From assembly GCA_964423575.1 (NCBI GenBank), contig CAYRFF010000051.1, positions 1 to 21,143 on the forward strand: a DNA stretch of 21,143 nucleotides, given 5' to 3'. Below are positions 15,465 to 21,143 of this stretch, in pieces. Source of the stretch: CAYRFF01 sp964423575. GTDB taxonomy: Bacteria; Bacteroidota; Bacteroidia; Chitinophagales; Saprospiraceae. Position numbers and translations under genes: made by a program. The notes under the pieces are model-generated. The model saw nothing but the letters and a program-made list of their open reading frames with translations. It searched no databases and was not told the origin of the DNA. Every line of letters starts with the position of its first letter. Positions within the stretch are counted from its first letter, which is position 1.

Positions 15465-17087
15465 CTATAAGCGAATTACACGCACACTATCGTCAAATAC
15501 ATCTATTGAATCATACAAGGCATCCCAGAACTCATCACCATACCTGATAACCCAGGATAGGAAGTTGTCCTGACGTTCCTGAAGTCCGTTACCGGGGAAA
15601 ACTCTCTCTTTCAGATTGCGCAGCTTATTGAGCTCTACTGCAAGCCTGTCTTTCTCAGCCTTCATCATTTTGCCCTCGATATGCCCCAGCATTTTCATCA
15701 CAGACGCTTCCTGAGAGTTGACAAAACCACGCAGGGATTTATCCACTGAATAAGCCTGATCAGCAATATCCTTAAAGAGCTGATTCATATTTTTTTTCTG
15801 TTCGCTCAGAGAAACATTCCCATTGCTGTTTTCCCTCGTGTAATCTTTTACGAGTTCTTCGATGTCTGTGAATAGTTCCTCTATAGTCAGGTCGTAATAT
15901 TCAAGATCCTTAACAGCCCTCTTGTCCATGATAATCAATGAATTCCTTCTGATCAGCATCGGGAAGTTTAAATCGAATGCCTCAAATTGCCTCTTGCGTT
16001 CCATCCAGTAGGCAAGCTCGCCGCCACCGCCTATATAGGCAAGATTGGGAAGGATAAATTCCTGGTAAATAGGCCGCATAACGACATTGGGGCTGAATCG
16101 CTCCGGATGCTTATGGATTTCATCTACCATTTCAGGTACGCTGAATTCTATATCCGTATCGACGATAAGAAACTTATTATTCTCAAATTCGATGCGGTTT
16201 CTTCCTTCTTCATTCAAATAGAAGAAATTGATATCTCGTACGTAGGCCTGCTCGCTGAAGCCTGCATCATGTAGTTCTTCCTGTGCTTCGCGCACGTAGG
16301 GAGCAGAGTATTGCTTCAGGACCTCTCTGGAAATAATATCGATAAACGCGTGCTTAAATTCGTATTCATCCATTCCCAGGACGAGAAGCTCTGTATCTTT
16401 AAATAAATCGTGAATGATTTTACGTGAAGCGATTCCGTAATTTTCAGAATCGAGATAGGTTTTGCTCATCATTTCCACCCATGGAGTGGCTCTTTCATCG
16501 GAGCTGAACATTTCCTTTAACTGATCCAGAACCGGCTGCATGCTTTCGGTAGACATTCTACCTATTGCTCCCAGTGCATTTTCATTGTCCCACTCAAATC
16601 TCTGATTGAAAATATAAGTGTTGTTTATCTCTTCGAAGTCGTGATCTTCGCCACCTATGATATAAACCGGAAGTACTGTTTTGTCCGGGTAGATTTCATT
16701 GAGCTTACGCGCTGCATTAATCGCAGCAATTATTTTATAAACTACATATAGAGGACCTGTAAAAAGACAAGGTTGATGCGCCGTTGTAATTGTAAAAGTG
16801 TTCTCGTCTCTGAGTTTTTCTATGATTTCCTCTCTGTAATCATCCAGGGCATCAATTTCTTTATACTGCTTTCGCAAAACAGAAACCAGCAGATCTCTAT
16901 CAGTATTATCGTGTTGCTTATCTCTGAAGACTTTTATAAATTCTTCTGGATTGACACGGTATTTTCTGAATGAATCCAGTCGGGGATCATCCTTTACATA
17001 AGCTATATCTCTCTCGGAGAAATAGGGGATTGCATCAAATGGTATTGTACTGATTTCTTTTTCTGCAGTCGGAGTATTATCTGTCAT
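15465..17087 (-). CDS. bshC: Bacillithiol biosynthesis protein BshC
   Basis: Thought to catalyse the last step of bacillithiol synthesis, adding cysteine to glucosaminyl-malate, so this organism probably uses bacillithiol as a low-molecular-weight thiol. The 540-residue protein carries the family stretches TTAHQPCLFTGPLY (101-114), GGEDHDFEEI (145-154), RPIYQEFILPN (338-348), GGGGELAYW (353-361) and, near the end, FPGNGLQER. A helical, probably coiled-coil region precedes the last of these (about 440-505). bshA and bshB are not in the window. A -7 word, TAGTTTTG (minus, 17124-17117), lies about 30 bases before the start. Confidence 0.95.
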   Translation of the reverse strand: MTDNTPTAEKEISTIPFDAIPYFSERDIAYVKDDPRLDSFRKYRVNPEEFIKVFRDKQHDNTDRDLLVSVLRKQYKEIDALDDYREEIIEKLRDENTFTITTAHQPCLFTGPLYVVYKIIAAINAARKLNEIYPDKTVLPVYIIGGEDHDFEEINNTYIFNQRFEWDNENALGAIGRMSTESMQPVLDQLKEMFSSDERATPWVEMMSKTYLDSENYGIASRKIIHDLFKDTELLVLGMDEYEFKHAFIDIISREVLKQYSAPYVREAQEELHDAGFSEQAYVRDINFFYLNEEGRNRIEFENNKFLIVDTDIEFSVPEMVDEIHKHPERFSPNVVMRPIYQEFILPNLAYIGGGGELAYWMERKRQFEAFDLNFPMLIRRNSLIIMDKRAVKDLEYYDLTIEELFTDIEELVKDYTRENSNGNVSLSEQKKNMNQLFKDIADQAYSVDKSLRGFVNSQEASVMKMLGHIEGKMMKAEKDRLAVELNKLRNLKERVFPGNGLQERQDNFLSWVIRYGDEFWDALYDSIDVFDDSVRVIRL

Positions 17088-17116
17088 ATATTGTTCTGTA
17101 TGATACTTAACAATAG

Positions 17117-17124
17117 CAAAACTA
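17117..17124 (-). promoter_or_regulatory. Possible -7 element for bshC
   Basis: TAGTTTTG on the minus strand fits TAnnTTTG and would give a leader of about 24 bases. The -33 region is not a clear match. Confidence 0.4.
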
Positions 17125-17199
17125 AAGAATTATAGAAAGGTTCATAGAGATAGCGAATGCTTTCCCACAGAATTTTTCTTATTGCTTAAAAAGGCTTAC

Positions 17200-17850
17200 C
17201 TAAAAAGATACACCTACAGAAAGGATAAAGCGAGCTGGCCCCTGATCAAATTTCACTTGCTTCCCAAAGAGATGAATATGATCGCCTACCTTTGAGAAGT
17301 TTCCTTCATAACCAAAGTCAAGATGGAAATTCCAGATATCAAGCCCGGCGCCCAAGATGTAACCAAAGGTCATTTCCTTGAACTCCTGTACATAGTCTAT
17401 TTCTTTGAAATTGAAGAAGTCGGACTTGCCTGTCAGGTGGATATGGCCTACGGGTCCGAAACCCATGCGTACAGGTCCAAAATTGAAGCCTAGCGTGATA
17501 GGAATATCGATATCCTGATATGTTTCTTTGATAATCTTGACATCCCCGGTTTTAAGTTCTTCGTAGGTGTAGTTAACTGTCTGAGTGTTGAATTGTACCT
17601 GTGGCTTGGTGTATAGAAAACCGCGTTTTATAAGGGCGAATGCTCCGAAATGTAATCCGTAATTGGCATCTTTAAAAGCGAGTTTTCCTACACTATTACC
17701 GCTTTCGTCCACTACAAATAAATCCATCGGATCTACATTGTATGCAGATGCGCCGAAGAGAGCTCCAAATTTGAAACTATTGTTGCGTTGTGCTGAACTT
17801 ACAGACACGACGAAAGTCAATAGTAATCCTATGAAAAGTAATCGCTTCAT
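17200..17850 (-). CDS. Outer-membrane beta-barrel protein
   Basis: The 216-residue product starts with a clear signal peptide (MKRLLFIGLLLTFVVSVSSAQ, cleavage expected at or near SSA-Q). Alternating polar and apolar strands typical of small Bacteroidota barrels follow: FKFGALFGASAYN, YGLHFGAFALIKRG, FLYTKPQVQFNTQTVNYTYEE, ITLGFNFGPVRMGFGPVGHI, FGYILGAGLDIWNFHLDFGYEG and the final FILSVGVSF. The last residue is phenylalanine, as usual for recognition by BAM. An upstream extension to 17892 would hide the signal peptide, so the ATG at 17848-17850 is preferred. It resembles the PorT-like outer membrane family, but I cannot assign a substrate or role. Confidence 0.8.
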   Translation of the reverse strand: MKRLLFIGLLLTFVVSVSSAQRNNSFKFGALFGASAYNVDPMDLFVVDESGNSVGKLAFKDANYGLHFGAFALIKRGFLYTKPQVQFNTQTVNYTYEELKTGDVKIIKETYQDIDIPITLGFNFGPVRMGFGPVGHIHLTGKSDFFNFKEIDYVQEFKEMTFGYILGAGLDIWNFHLDFGYEGNFSKVGDHIHLFGKQVKFDQGPARFILSVGVSF

Positions 17851-17925
17851 TAATTGTTTTAGGCTATAAACGCTTAAGAATTCCGGATGCACACGATGTA
17901 ACCCATTTTTAACTCAATATTAAGA

Positions 17926-17941
17926 TTCGCAAGTATGCGAA
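17926..17941. promoter_or_regulatory. Inverted repeat in the leader of the barrel gene
   Basis: TTCGCA and TGCGAA flank a 4-base spacer (AGTA), forming a 6-bp hairpin or a protein-binding dyad. It lies just downstream of the -7 word at 17951-17958, between promoter and start codon, where it could act as an operator or a leader hairpin. Confidence 0.45.
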
Positions 17942-17950
17942 ATCATCCTG

Positions 17951-17981
17951 CAAAGGTAAGGAATTAAATTTAAGTCGGAAA
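17951..17981 (-). promoter_or_regulatory. Probable promoter for the barrel gene
   Basis: TACCTTTG (minus, 17958-17951) fits the -7 consensus, with TTTC in place of TTTG 19 bases upstream (17981-17978). Transcription would start near 17945, giving a leader of about 95 bases. Confidence 0.5.
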
Positions 17982-18038
17982 CTATATGTTTCCTAAGAAT
18001 CGCTTTGTTTTCCTTTTATATACTTTAAGGCGATTTGA

Positions 18039-18371
18039 TTATACATTTGTAGACTCAGTGACGCCCAAAACCCAGTTATAATAGGATTTATTGGCTTTGA
18101 TATCGTATTGCAAAATACAGGGTACTTTATACGGATGCAATTGCTCGATTCGCTCAATACAACGCTCCACTTTTTCATGCGAAGTCTTTAAAAGACTGAC
18201 AATTTCATCATCTTTGACAACAGCATTGTCCCAGAAATAATGAGATTGTATGGGGAAGACATTTGCGCAAGCTATAAGTTTCTCATCTATCAATATGTCG
18301 ATGATTTCATTCATGGATTCTGGGGATGAATGTGTGACATAAAGGCCGGCAATAGTATTGATTGAAGTCAT
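18039..18371 (-). CDS. cutA: CutA1 divalent-cation tolerance family protein
   Basis: A small trimeric protein of the PII-like fold. The family is named for copper tolerance in E. coli, but its molecular role remains unclear. The 110-residue product shows the signature LIACANVFPIQSHYFWDNAV (32-51), then EIVSLLKTS (56-64) and LHPYKVPCI (78-86), with YYNWV at the end. The ATG at 18369-18371 gives the usual short N-terminus before the first strand (IAGLYVTHSS). It is 188 bases upstream of the barrel gene, which has its own promoter, so the two need not be cotranscribed. Confidence 0.93.
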   Translation of the reverse strand: MTSINTIAGLYVTHSSPESMNEIIDILIDEKLIACANVFPIQSHYFWDNAVVKDDEIVSLLKTSHEKVERCIERIEQLHPYKVPCILQYDIKANKSYYNWVLGVTESTNV

Positions 18372-18529
18372 TGTAATCCTTTTTAAATGAAAGAATCGTT
18401 ATTTCTAATCTCTAAACTATACTATTTTTCGGATATTGCACATAAATTGCATTGCTATAAAGGTAAATATGGGAATGAGAATATGTGAATCACTATTCTT
18501 ATTTATGAAATTGAAAAATTATTGATGTT

Positions 18530-19417
18530 ATGATGAAAATTGCCGTAATCGGTTCCGGCACAATGGGAAATGGAATTGCTCATGTGTGTGCCATGAATGG
18601 AAATAAAGTTGAACTTATAGATATCTCGGAGGATGCGCTTAAAAGGGCTCTTCAGACAATTGAGAAGAATCTCGATAGAATGCTTGCCAAAGGTACTATC
18701 AGCGAGGAGGTGAAGCGAGATACGCTGGATAATATTACGACGCATCAGGAGATGAGTAAAGGGGTGAAGGATGTGGATCTCGTAATTGAAGCTGCTACCG
18801 AGAATCTGGAAATTAAGTTGAATATTTTCCGCGATATGGATAAATATGCTCCTAAGAAAGCTATTCTTGCTACCAATACTTCATCTATTTCTATTACCAA
18901 AATTGCTTCTGTAACCAATCGTCCGGAGAAGGTAATAGGGATGCACTTTATGAATCCTGTGCCGATTATGAAGCTGGTGGAAGTTATCCGTGGGTATAAA
19001 ACATCAGATGAAGTTGCCAGGGAAATATTTGCGCTTTCAGAAGCTCTGGGCAAGGTGCCTGTAGAGGTTAATGATTATCCTGGCTTTGTCGCCAATCGTA
19101 TTCTGATGCCTATGATCAACGAGGCGATATTCACCTTGTATCAGGGTGTTGCGGGTGTACATGAGATTGACACGGTCATGAAACTGGGTATGGCTCATCC
19201 TATGGGGCCGCTTCAACTGGCTGATTTTATCGGACTCGATGTCTGTCTGAGTATAATGAACGTATTGTATGATGGCTTTGGTGAAGCTAAATATGCTCCT
19301 TGTCCTTTGCTGGTGAATATGGTTACTGCCGGGAATCTTGGCAGGAAATCCGGTGAAGGATTCTATGATTATTCGGGAGGTGGAAAAGAGCTGGTTGTCG
19401 CTAAGAAGTTTAAGTAG
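18530..19417 (+). CDS. 3-hydroxyacyl-CoA (3-hydroxybutyryl-CoA) dehydrogenase
   Basis: NAD-dependent oxidation or reduction at C3 of short-chain hydroxyacyl-CoA, in beta-oxidation or butyryl-CoA type pathways. The 295-residue product is a stand-alone enzyme without a crotonase domain. The Rossmann motif is GSGTMGNG (8-15), with D31 at the end of the second strand, which favours NAD over NADP. The catalytic set seen in the human enzyme (S137, H158, E170, N208) matches S118 (NTSSIS), H139 (GMHFMNPVP), E151 and N189 (GFVANRILMPMINEA). The C-terminal dimer domain ends in GRKSGEGFYDYS. The start is one of two adjacent ATG codons (18530 or 18533). Sequence alone does not separate catabolic from synthetic use, so I give no gene symbol. 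Confidence 0.93.
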   Translation: MMKIAVIGSGTMGNGIAHVCAMNGNKVELIDISEDALKRALQTIEKNLDRMLAKGTISEEVKRDTLDNITTHQEMSKGVKDVDLVIEAATENLEIKLNIFRDMDKYAPKKAILATNTSSISITKIASVTNRPEKVIGMHFMNPVPIMKLVEVIRGYKTSDEVAREIFALSEALGKVPVEVNDYPGFVANRILMPMINEAIFTLYQGVAGVHEIDTVMKLGMAHPMGPLQLADFIGLDVCLSIMNVLYDGFGEAKYAPCPLLVNMVTAGNLGRKSGEGFYDYSGGGKELVVAKKFK

Positions 19418-19487
19418 GGTTGATTAAGGCTTAGACTGAGGCAGGGAGTAGAAATGACAGCGAATTTAGGCTATGTGTTTCACGTCG

Positions 19488-19524
19488 TTACCGCTAAGTG
19501 GTTGCATGTCCTTAACCATTTGCA
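19488..19524 (+). repeat. Dispersed repeat, copy A (37 bases)
   Basis: This copy matches 19712-19748 at 28 of 37 positions without gaps, beginning TTACCGC and ending TTGCA. Its small hairpin reads ACCGC-TAA-GTGGT, with a G-U pair where copy B has G-C. Confidence 0.6.
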
Positions 19525-19556
19525 AGTAATCATTGTGTTTGAAGTTTAACTAGGAT

Positions 19557-19642
19557 ACCACTATACATAAAAAGGATCCTGTCATTCTGAGCTTGAGAAG
19601 AACCTTTTACTGCTGGGTTCGTACCCGGGATAGAATAGTGGT
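19557..19642. repeat. 86-base element with 8-bp inverted ends
   Basis: ACCACTAT (19557-19564) and ATAGTGGT (19635-19642) are exact reverse complements. Inside, AAAAGG (19570-19575) and CCTTTT (19603-19608) form a second nested pair around a GTCATTCTGAG core. From memory, CATTCTGAG-type cores occur in dispersed repeats of many bacterial genomes. No flanking target duplication is obvious, so an insertion is only suggested. Confidence 0.45.
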
Positions 19643-19711
19643 TGTGGTGTGTAATTCCGGGCTCATCAATCCTTTCAGGCTTAATGATCCCTTACTGTTG
19701 GCTTAAAGCCA

Positions 19712-19748
19712 TTACCGCGAAGCGGTTTTGTGTTCATAACCCCTTGCA
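19712..19748 (+). repeat. Dispersed repeat, copy B (37 bases)
   Basis: Partner of 19488-19524. Its hairpin ACCGC-GAA-GCGGT is perfect and is followed by TTTTG. The nine differences from copy A lie mostly outside the stem; the one inside it keeps pairing. Confidence 0.6.
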
Positions 19749-19783
19749 CTTGTCCGCCTGTGTGGATTAAACGAGTCAAGGGG
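19740..19783. repeat. Imperfect inverted repeat, CCCCTTG arms
   Basis: CCCCTTG (19740-19746) pairs with CAAGGGG (19777-19783). After a one-base bulge, ACT/AGT extends the stem by three pairs. The remaining 23 bases form the loop. It overlaps the end of copy B. Confidence 0.5.
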
Positions 19784-19827
19784 AAGCCAGGACGAGAGCC
19801 GTTGGGGGTAGAGAATAAGCTAAAAAT

Positions 19828-19847
19828 TGAACCTTGAAGCGGGTTCA
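19828..19847. repeat. Small inverted repeat TGAACC / GGTTCA
   Basis: TGAACC (19828-19833) and GGTTCA (19842-19847) flank an 8-base loop. It is one of a series of hairpins in this spacer. Confidence 0.4.
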
Positions 19848-19872
19848 TTATACGAGCTGTTCTCTAGAACTG

Positions 19873-19903
19873 AACCTATAAGGTTTCTGCAACCTTATAG
19901 GTT
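19873..19903. repeat. Hairpin repeat 1, perfect 13-bp stem
   Basis: AACCTATAAGGTT (19873-19885) and AACCTTATAGGTT (19891-19903) pair perfectly around a 5-base loop (TCTGC). It shares the ACCT-NN-AAGGTT pattern with the hairpin at 19934-19964. From memory, intergenic palindromes of this kind are common in Bacteroidota genomes. Confidence 0.8.
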
Positions 19904-19933
19904 TGACTACGGTGGCTTGCTGTACCATTCCCA

Positions 19934-19964
19934 GACCTGCAAGGTTGCGAAAACCTTACAGGTC
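19934..19964. repeat. Hairpin repeat 2, 13-position stem with one mismatch
   Basis: GACCTGCAAGGTT (19934-19946) and AACCTTACAGGTC (19952-19964) pair except for one C/A mismatch, with a 5-base loop (GCGAA). It begins 61 bases after hairpin 1 and has the same stem and loop lengths, so the two are members of one family. Confidence 0.8.
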
Positions 19965-20029
19965 GTGTAGAAGTGAGCAGTATAATTGAACGAGGAATAT
20001 ACTAAACACAAAAAGAATAAAATACTCCT

Positions 20030-20533
20030 TTAAGAAAAAAGCTGTTGAATGGTTTTCATAGGGAGGAACATTTTTCCACTATCCGGTAACTTTATGAATC
20101 CGTATTTCTCATAAAACCTTTCTGCTTCTTCGTCTAACGGATCCACTATCACTGCTAATGAACCAATTTGTTTAGATGTTTCATAGCTTCTTTTAAGAGC
20201 GTCAATTAAAAGGTATTTCCCAATGCCTTGGCCTTGAAAATTATTGTCAACTGCCAAGCGACCTAGTAAAGTAGTAGGGACAGTTTTGTAGGACTTAGGT
20301 AATTTCTTGCGGATATTCTCGGGTACTTGGTTTAACGGGATACTATTATTAGATAGAGTGTAATAGCCTTTTACAATACCGGTTTTATCGTCTGTGTGTA
20401 CAAAACAGGCAGATAATTTCTTTTTAATATCCTGTGTTGCTTGGTGCTGTATGTAGCTATCCAGCATTTCTTTACCACTGGAAAAACTTGACTTCTTATG
20501 GGACTTCGCTAATGGTTCCGTGAAATGACTCAT
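20030..20533 (-). CDS. GNAT-family toxin of a toxin-antitoxin pair (TacT/AtaT-like)
   Basis: An acetyltransferase whose studied relatives (TacT, AtaT, ItaT) acetylate the amino group of charged tRNAs and stop translation. The 167-residue product has the GNAT acetyl-CoA site LGRLAVDNNFQGQGIGKYLL (90-109), with the loop QGQGIG at 100-105, and the closing ERFYEKYGF (138-146). Y141 lies where TacT has its catalytic tyrosine. The N-terminal part, SHKKSSFSSGKEMLDSYIQH, fits the usual F.SG...LD.Y.. pattern of these toxins. The start overlaps the antitoxin stop by four bases (ATGA, 20530-20533), so the pair is translationally coupled. I am confident of the toxin family but not of its tRNA target. Confidence 0.9.
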   Translation of the reverse strand: MSHFTEPLAKSHKKSSFSSGKEMLDSYIQHQATQDIKKKLSACFVHTDDKTGIVKGYYTLSNNSIPLNQVPENIRKKLPKSYKTVPTTLLGRLAVDNNFQGQGIGKYLLIDALKRSYETSKQIGSLAVIVDPLDEEAERFYEKYGFIKLPDSGKMFLPMKTIQQLFS

Positions 20534-20820
20534 TCCTCATAGATTGCATTAAACTCTTCTGCAACCTTTTGGAGTGCCTCATTAGGTTCAGGTGGATTCA
20601 TAAGAGTATCAAAAAATATTTCTCTATCTCTTTGTGATGATAAAATCTCCTCTTTTGCTGCTATTATTTCCGTCGCCTTTTGGTGTACTGTTGCAACTAC
20701 AAAGTCAGTCAAGCTTCTATATCCACCTATGCTTGCTGCTTTCTCAAAGAGTTCTTTTTGTTCCTTGCTCAGTCTGGTATCGAAACGCGCGTCTTTTTTA
20801 TTTAATTCTTTCGTTGCCAT
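20530..20820 (-). CDS. DUF1778-family antitoxin (TacA-like, ribbon-helix-helix)
   Basis: The 96-residue partner of the GNAT toxin. Residues about 11-53 form the ribbon-helix-helix DNA-binding region (ARFDTRLSKEQKELFEKAAS, then SLTDFVVATV). The C-terminal part holds the DUF1778 pattern DREIFFDTLMNPPEPNEALQ, which in studied pairs wraps the toxin and blocks its active site. It is the first gene of the pair and would also repress its own promoter. The direct and inverted repeats at 20838-20895 are candidate operators. The lysine-rich N-terminus (MATKELNKKDAR) and length are normal. Confidence 0.9.
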   Translation of the reverse strand: MATKELNKKDARFDTRLSKEQKELFEKAASIGGYRSLTDFVVATVHQKATEIIAAKEEILSSQRDREIFFDTLMNPPEPNEALQKVAEEFNAIYEE

Positions 20821-20836
20821 AAATAATAGTTTAATG

Positions 20837-20844
20837 CAAATGTA
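20837..20844 (-). promoter_or_regulatory. Probable -7 element of the toxin-antitoxin promoter
   Basis: TACATTTG on the minus strand matches TAnnTTTG and would start transcription near 20831, about 11 bases before the antitoxin ATG. It lies inside the first operator-like repeat. The -33 position, near 20864-20868, reads TTTTA on the minus strand, a weak match. Confidence 0.5.
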
Positions 20845-20895
20845 CGGCTAATATCCGTAAATATAAAATAAATGTACGGAAATAATGCGTACATT
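20838..20895. promoter_or_regulatory. Operator-like repeats of the toxin-antitoxin pair
   Basis: AAATGTACGG occurs at 20838-20847 and again at 20870-20879, exactly 32 bases (about three helical turns) apart. Each is the left half of a dyad: TACGG-N7-CCGTA (20843-20859) and AATGTACG-N9-CGTACATT (20871-20895). Ribbon-helix-helix antitoxins usually bind repeated palindromes of this kind cooperatively. The first repeat covers the -7 element, so binding should block transcription. Confidence 0.65.
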
Positions 20896-21064
20896 ATAGT
20901 GTAACGTATACAAGTTTAAAAAGAGTGTGGCTGTTGGACAGTTCCACCCCAATCTCCTGTCTTTCCTCATTTCGCTTTGTCTCAATGGAGAAAGACGATA
21001 CACGGCGTTTAATAAATAGGCGTAGGGGAATAGTTTAGTTATTGCTGTCGAGATAGAATAATCA

Positions 21065-21082
21065 AGACTCGCTAGCGAGTCT
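21065..21082. repeat. 18-bp perfect palindrome
   Basis: AGACTCGCTAGCGAGTCT is identical to its own reverse complement, with no loop and CTAG at the centre. No T run follows on either strand. It looks like a protein-binding site or a dispersed palindrome more than a terminator. Confidence 0.75.
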
Positions 21083-21110
21083 AAGAATCGTAACCCCTCG
21101 TATGTTAGCA

Positions 21111-21140
21111 TTTCTTCAAAAACCTAGGTTTTTGAAGAAA
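21111..21140. repeat. 30-bp perfect palindrome
   Basis: The left arm TTTCTTCAAAAACCT (21111-21125) is followed at once by its exact reverse complement (21126-21140). There is no loop and the centre is CTAG, as in the palindrome 28 bases to the left. It is at the window edge, so what it flanks on the right cannot be seen. Confidence 0.8.
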
Positions 21141-21143
21141 AAT

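Larger units (their letters stand above)
19418..20029. other. Non-coding repeat island
   Basis: This 612-base stretch has no convincing ORF but at least six separate inverted or diverged repeats (listed individually). They are packed between the dehydrogenase gene and the toxin-antitoxin pair. The density of hairpins is unlike any other spacer in the window and suggests repeated insertion of small dispersed elements. Confidence 0.65.
20896..21143. other. Non-coding right end with palindromes
   Basis: No coding frame is credible. It holds an inverted pair GTCTTTC (20959-20965) / GAAAGAC (20990-20996) and the two long palindromes listed separately. Confidence 0.5.

Noticed and set aside
19615..19626. 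GGGTTCGTACCC resembling a tRNA T-arm
   Set aside because: No acceptor, D or anticodon arm can be folded around it, and no CCA end follows.
20848..21111. 87-codon reverse ORF at the right end
   Set aside because: It spans operator repeats and the 18-bp palindrome; no domain, no promoter and low-complexity content.
1..21143. CRISPR array, prophage or anti-phage defence island
   Set aside because: No regularly spaced repeats, no cas, integrase or phage genes, and no defence genes other than the single toxin-antitoxin pair.

Overview
The window looks like chromosomal sequence from a free-living Bacteroidota bacterium, most likely of the Cytophagales type. The evidence is a type IX secretion C-terminal sorting domain, a proline-rich TonB, bacillithiol synthesis (BshC), the DUF1573-YajC-YbbR cluster, AT-rich spacers, and promoters of the Bacteroidota form (TTTG or TTG, about 19-20 bases, then TAnnTTTG) instead of -35/-10 boxes. 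No rRNA, tRNA, CRISPR array, prophage or complete insertion sequence is visible.

Layout. 1-515 (+): a 3' remnant of a secreted protein that keeps only its sorting domain. 595-2373 (-): gcvH, a VanZ-like gene and tonB, compact and partly overlapping, ended by a strong terminator. 2637-4003 (-): a eukaryotic-type citrate synthase with its own terminator. Its long leader starts at a promoter divergent from that of a PpiD/SurA-type periplasmic foldase (4575-6686, +). 7165-8907 (-): DUF1573 lipoprotein, yajC and a YbbR-like gene. 9246-11279 (+): trxB and fbaA, with terminator. 11323-14206 (-): yebC and dnaG. 14559-15404 (+): accD. 15465-17087 (-): bshC. 17200-18371 (-): an outer-membrane barrel gene and cutA. 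18530-19417 (+): 3-hydroxyacyl-CoA dehydrogenase. 20030-20820 (-): a DUF1778/GNAT toxin-antitoxin pair. The rest, to 21143, is non-coding and rich in palindromes.

Most of the window is housekeeping: central carbon metabolism (citrate synthase, aldolase, GcvH), fatty-acid synthesis and turnover (AccD, hydroxyacyl-CoA dehydrogenase), thiol redox (TrxB, BshC), envelope assembly (PpiD-like, YajC, TonB, barrel protein) and replication priming (DnaG).

Two places are not ordinary. First, between yebC and dnaG, on the strand opposite both, a consensus promoter (13325-13356) is followed about 40 bases later by a textbook intrinsic terminator (13399-13431), with no gene between: a candidate small RNA of about 70 nt. 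Second, 19418-21143 is an accessory patch. It holds a run of dispersed-repeat-like hairpins (twin ACCT..AAGGTT hairpins, a diverged 37-base pair of repeats whose hairpin pairing is kept, and a short element with inverted ends), then an autoregulated toxin-antitoxin module with visible operator repeats, then two loop-free palindromes centred on CTAG.
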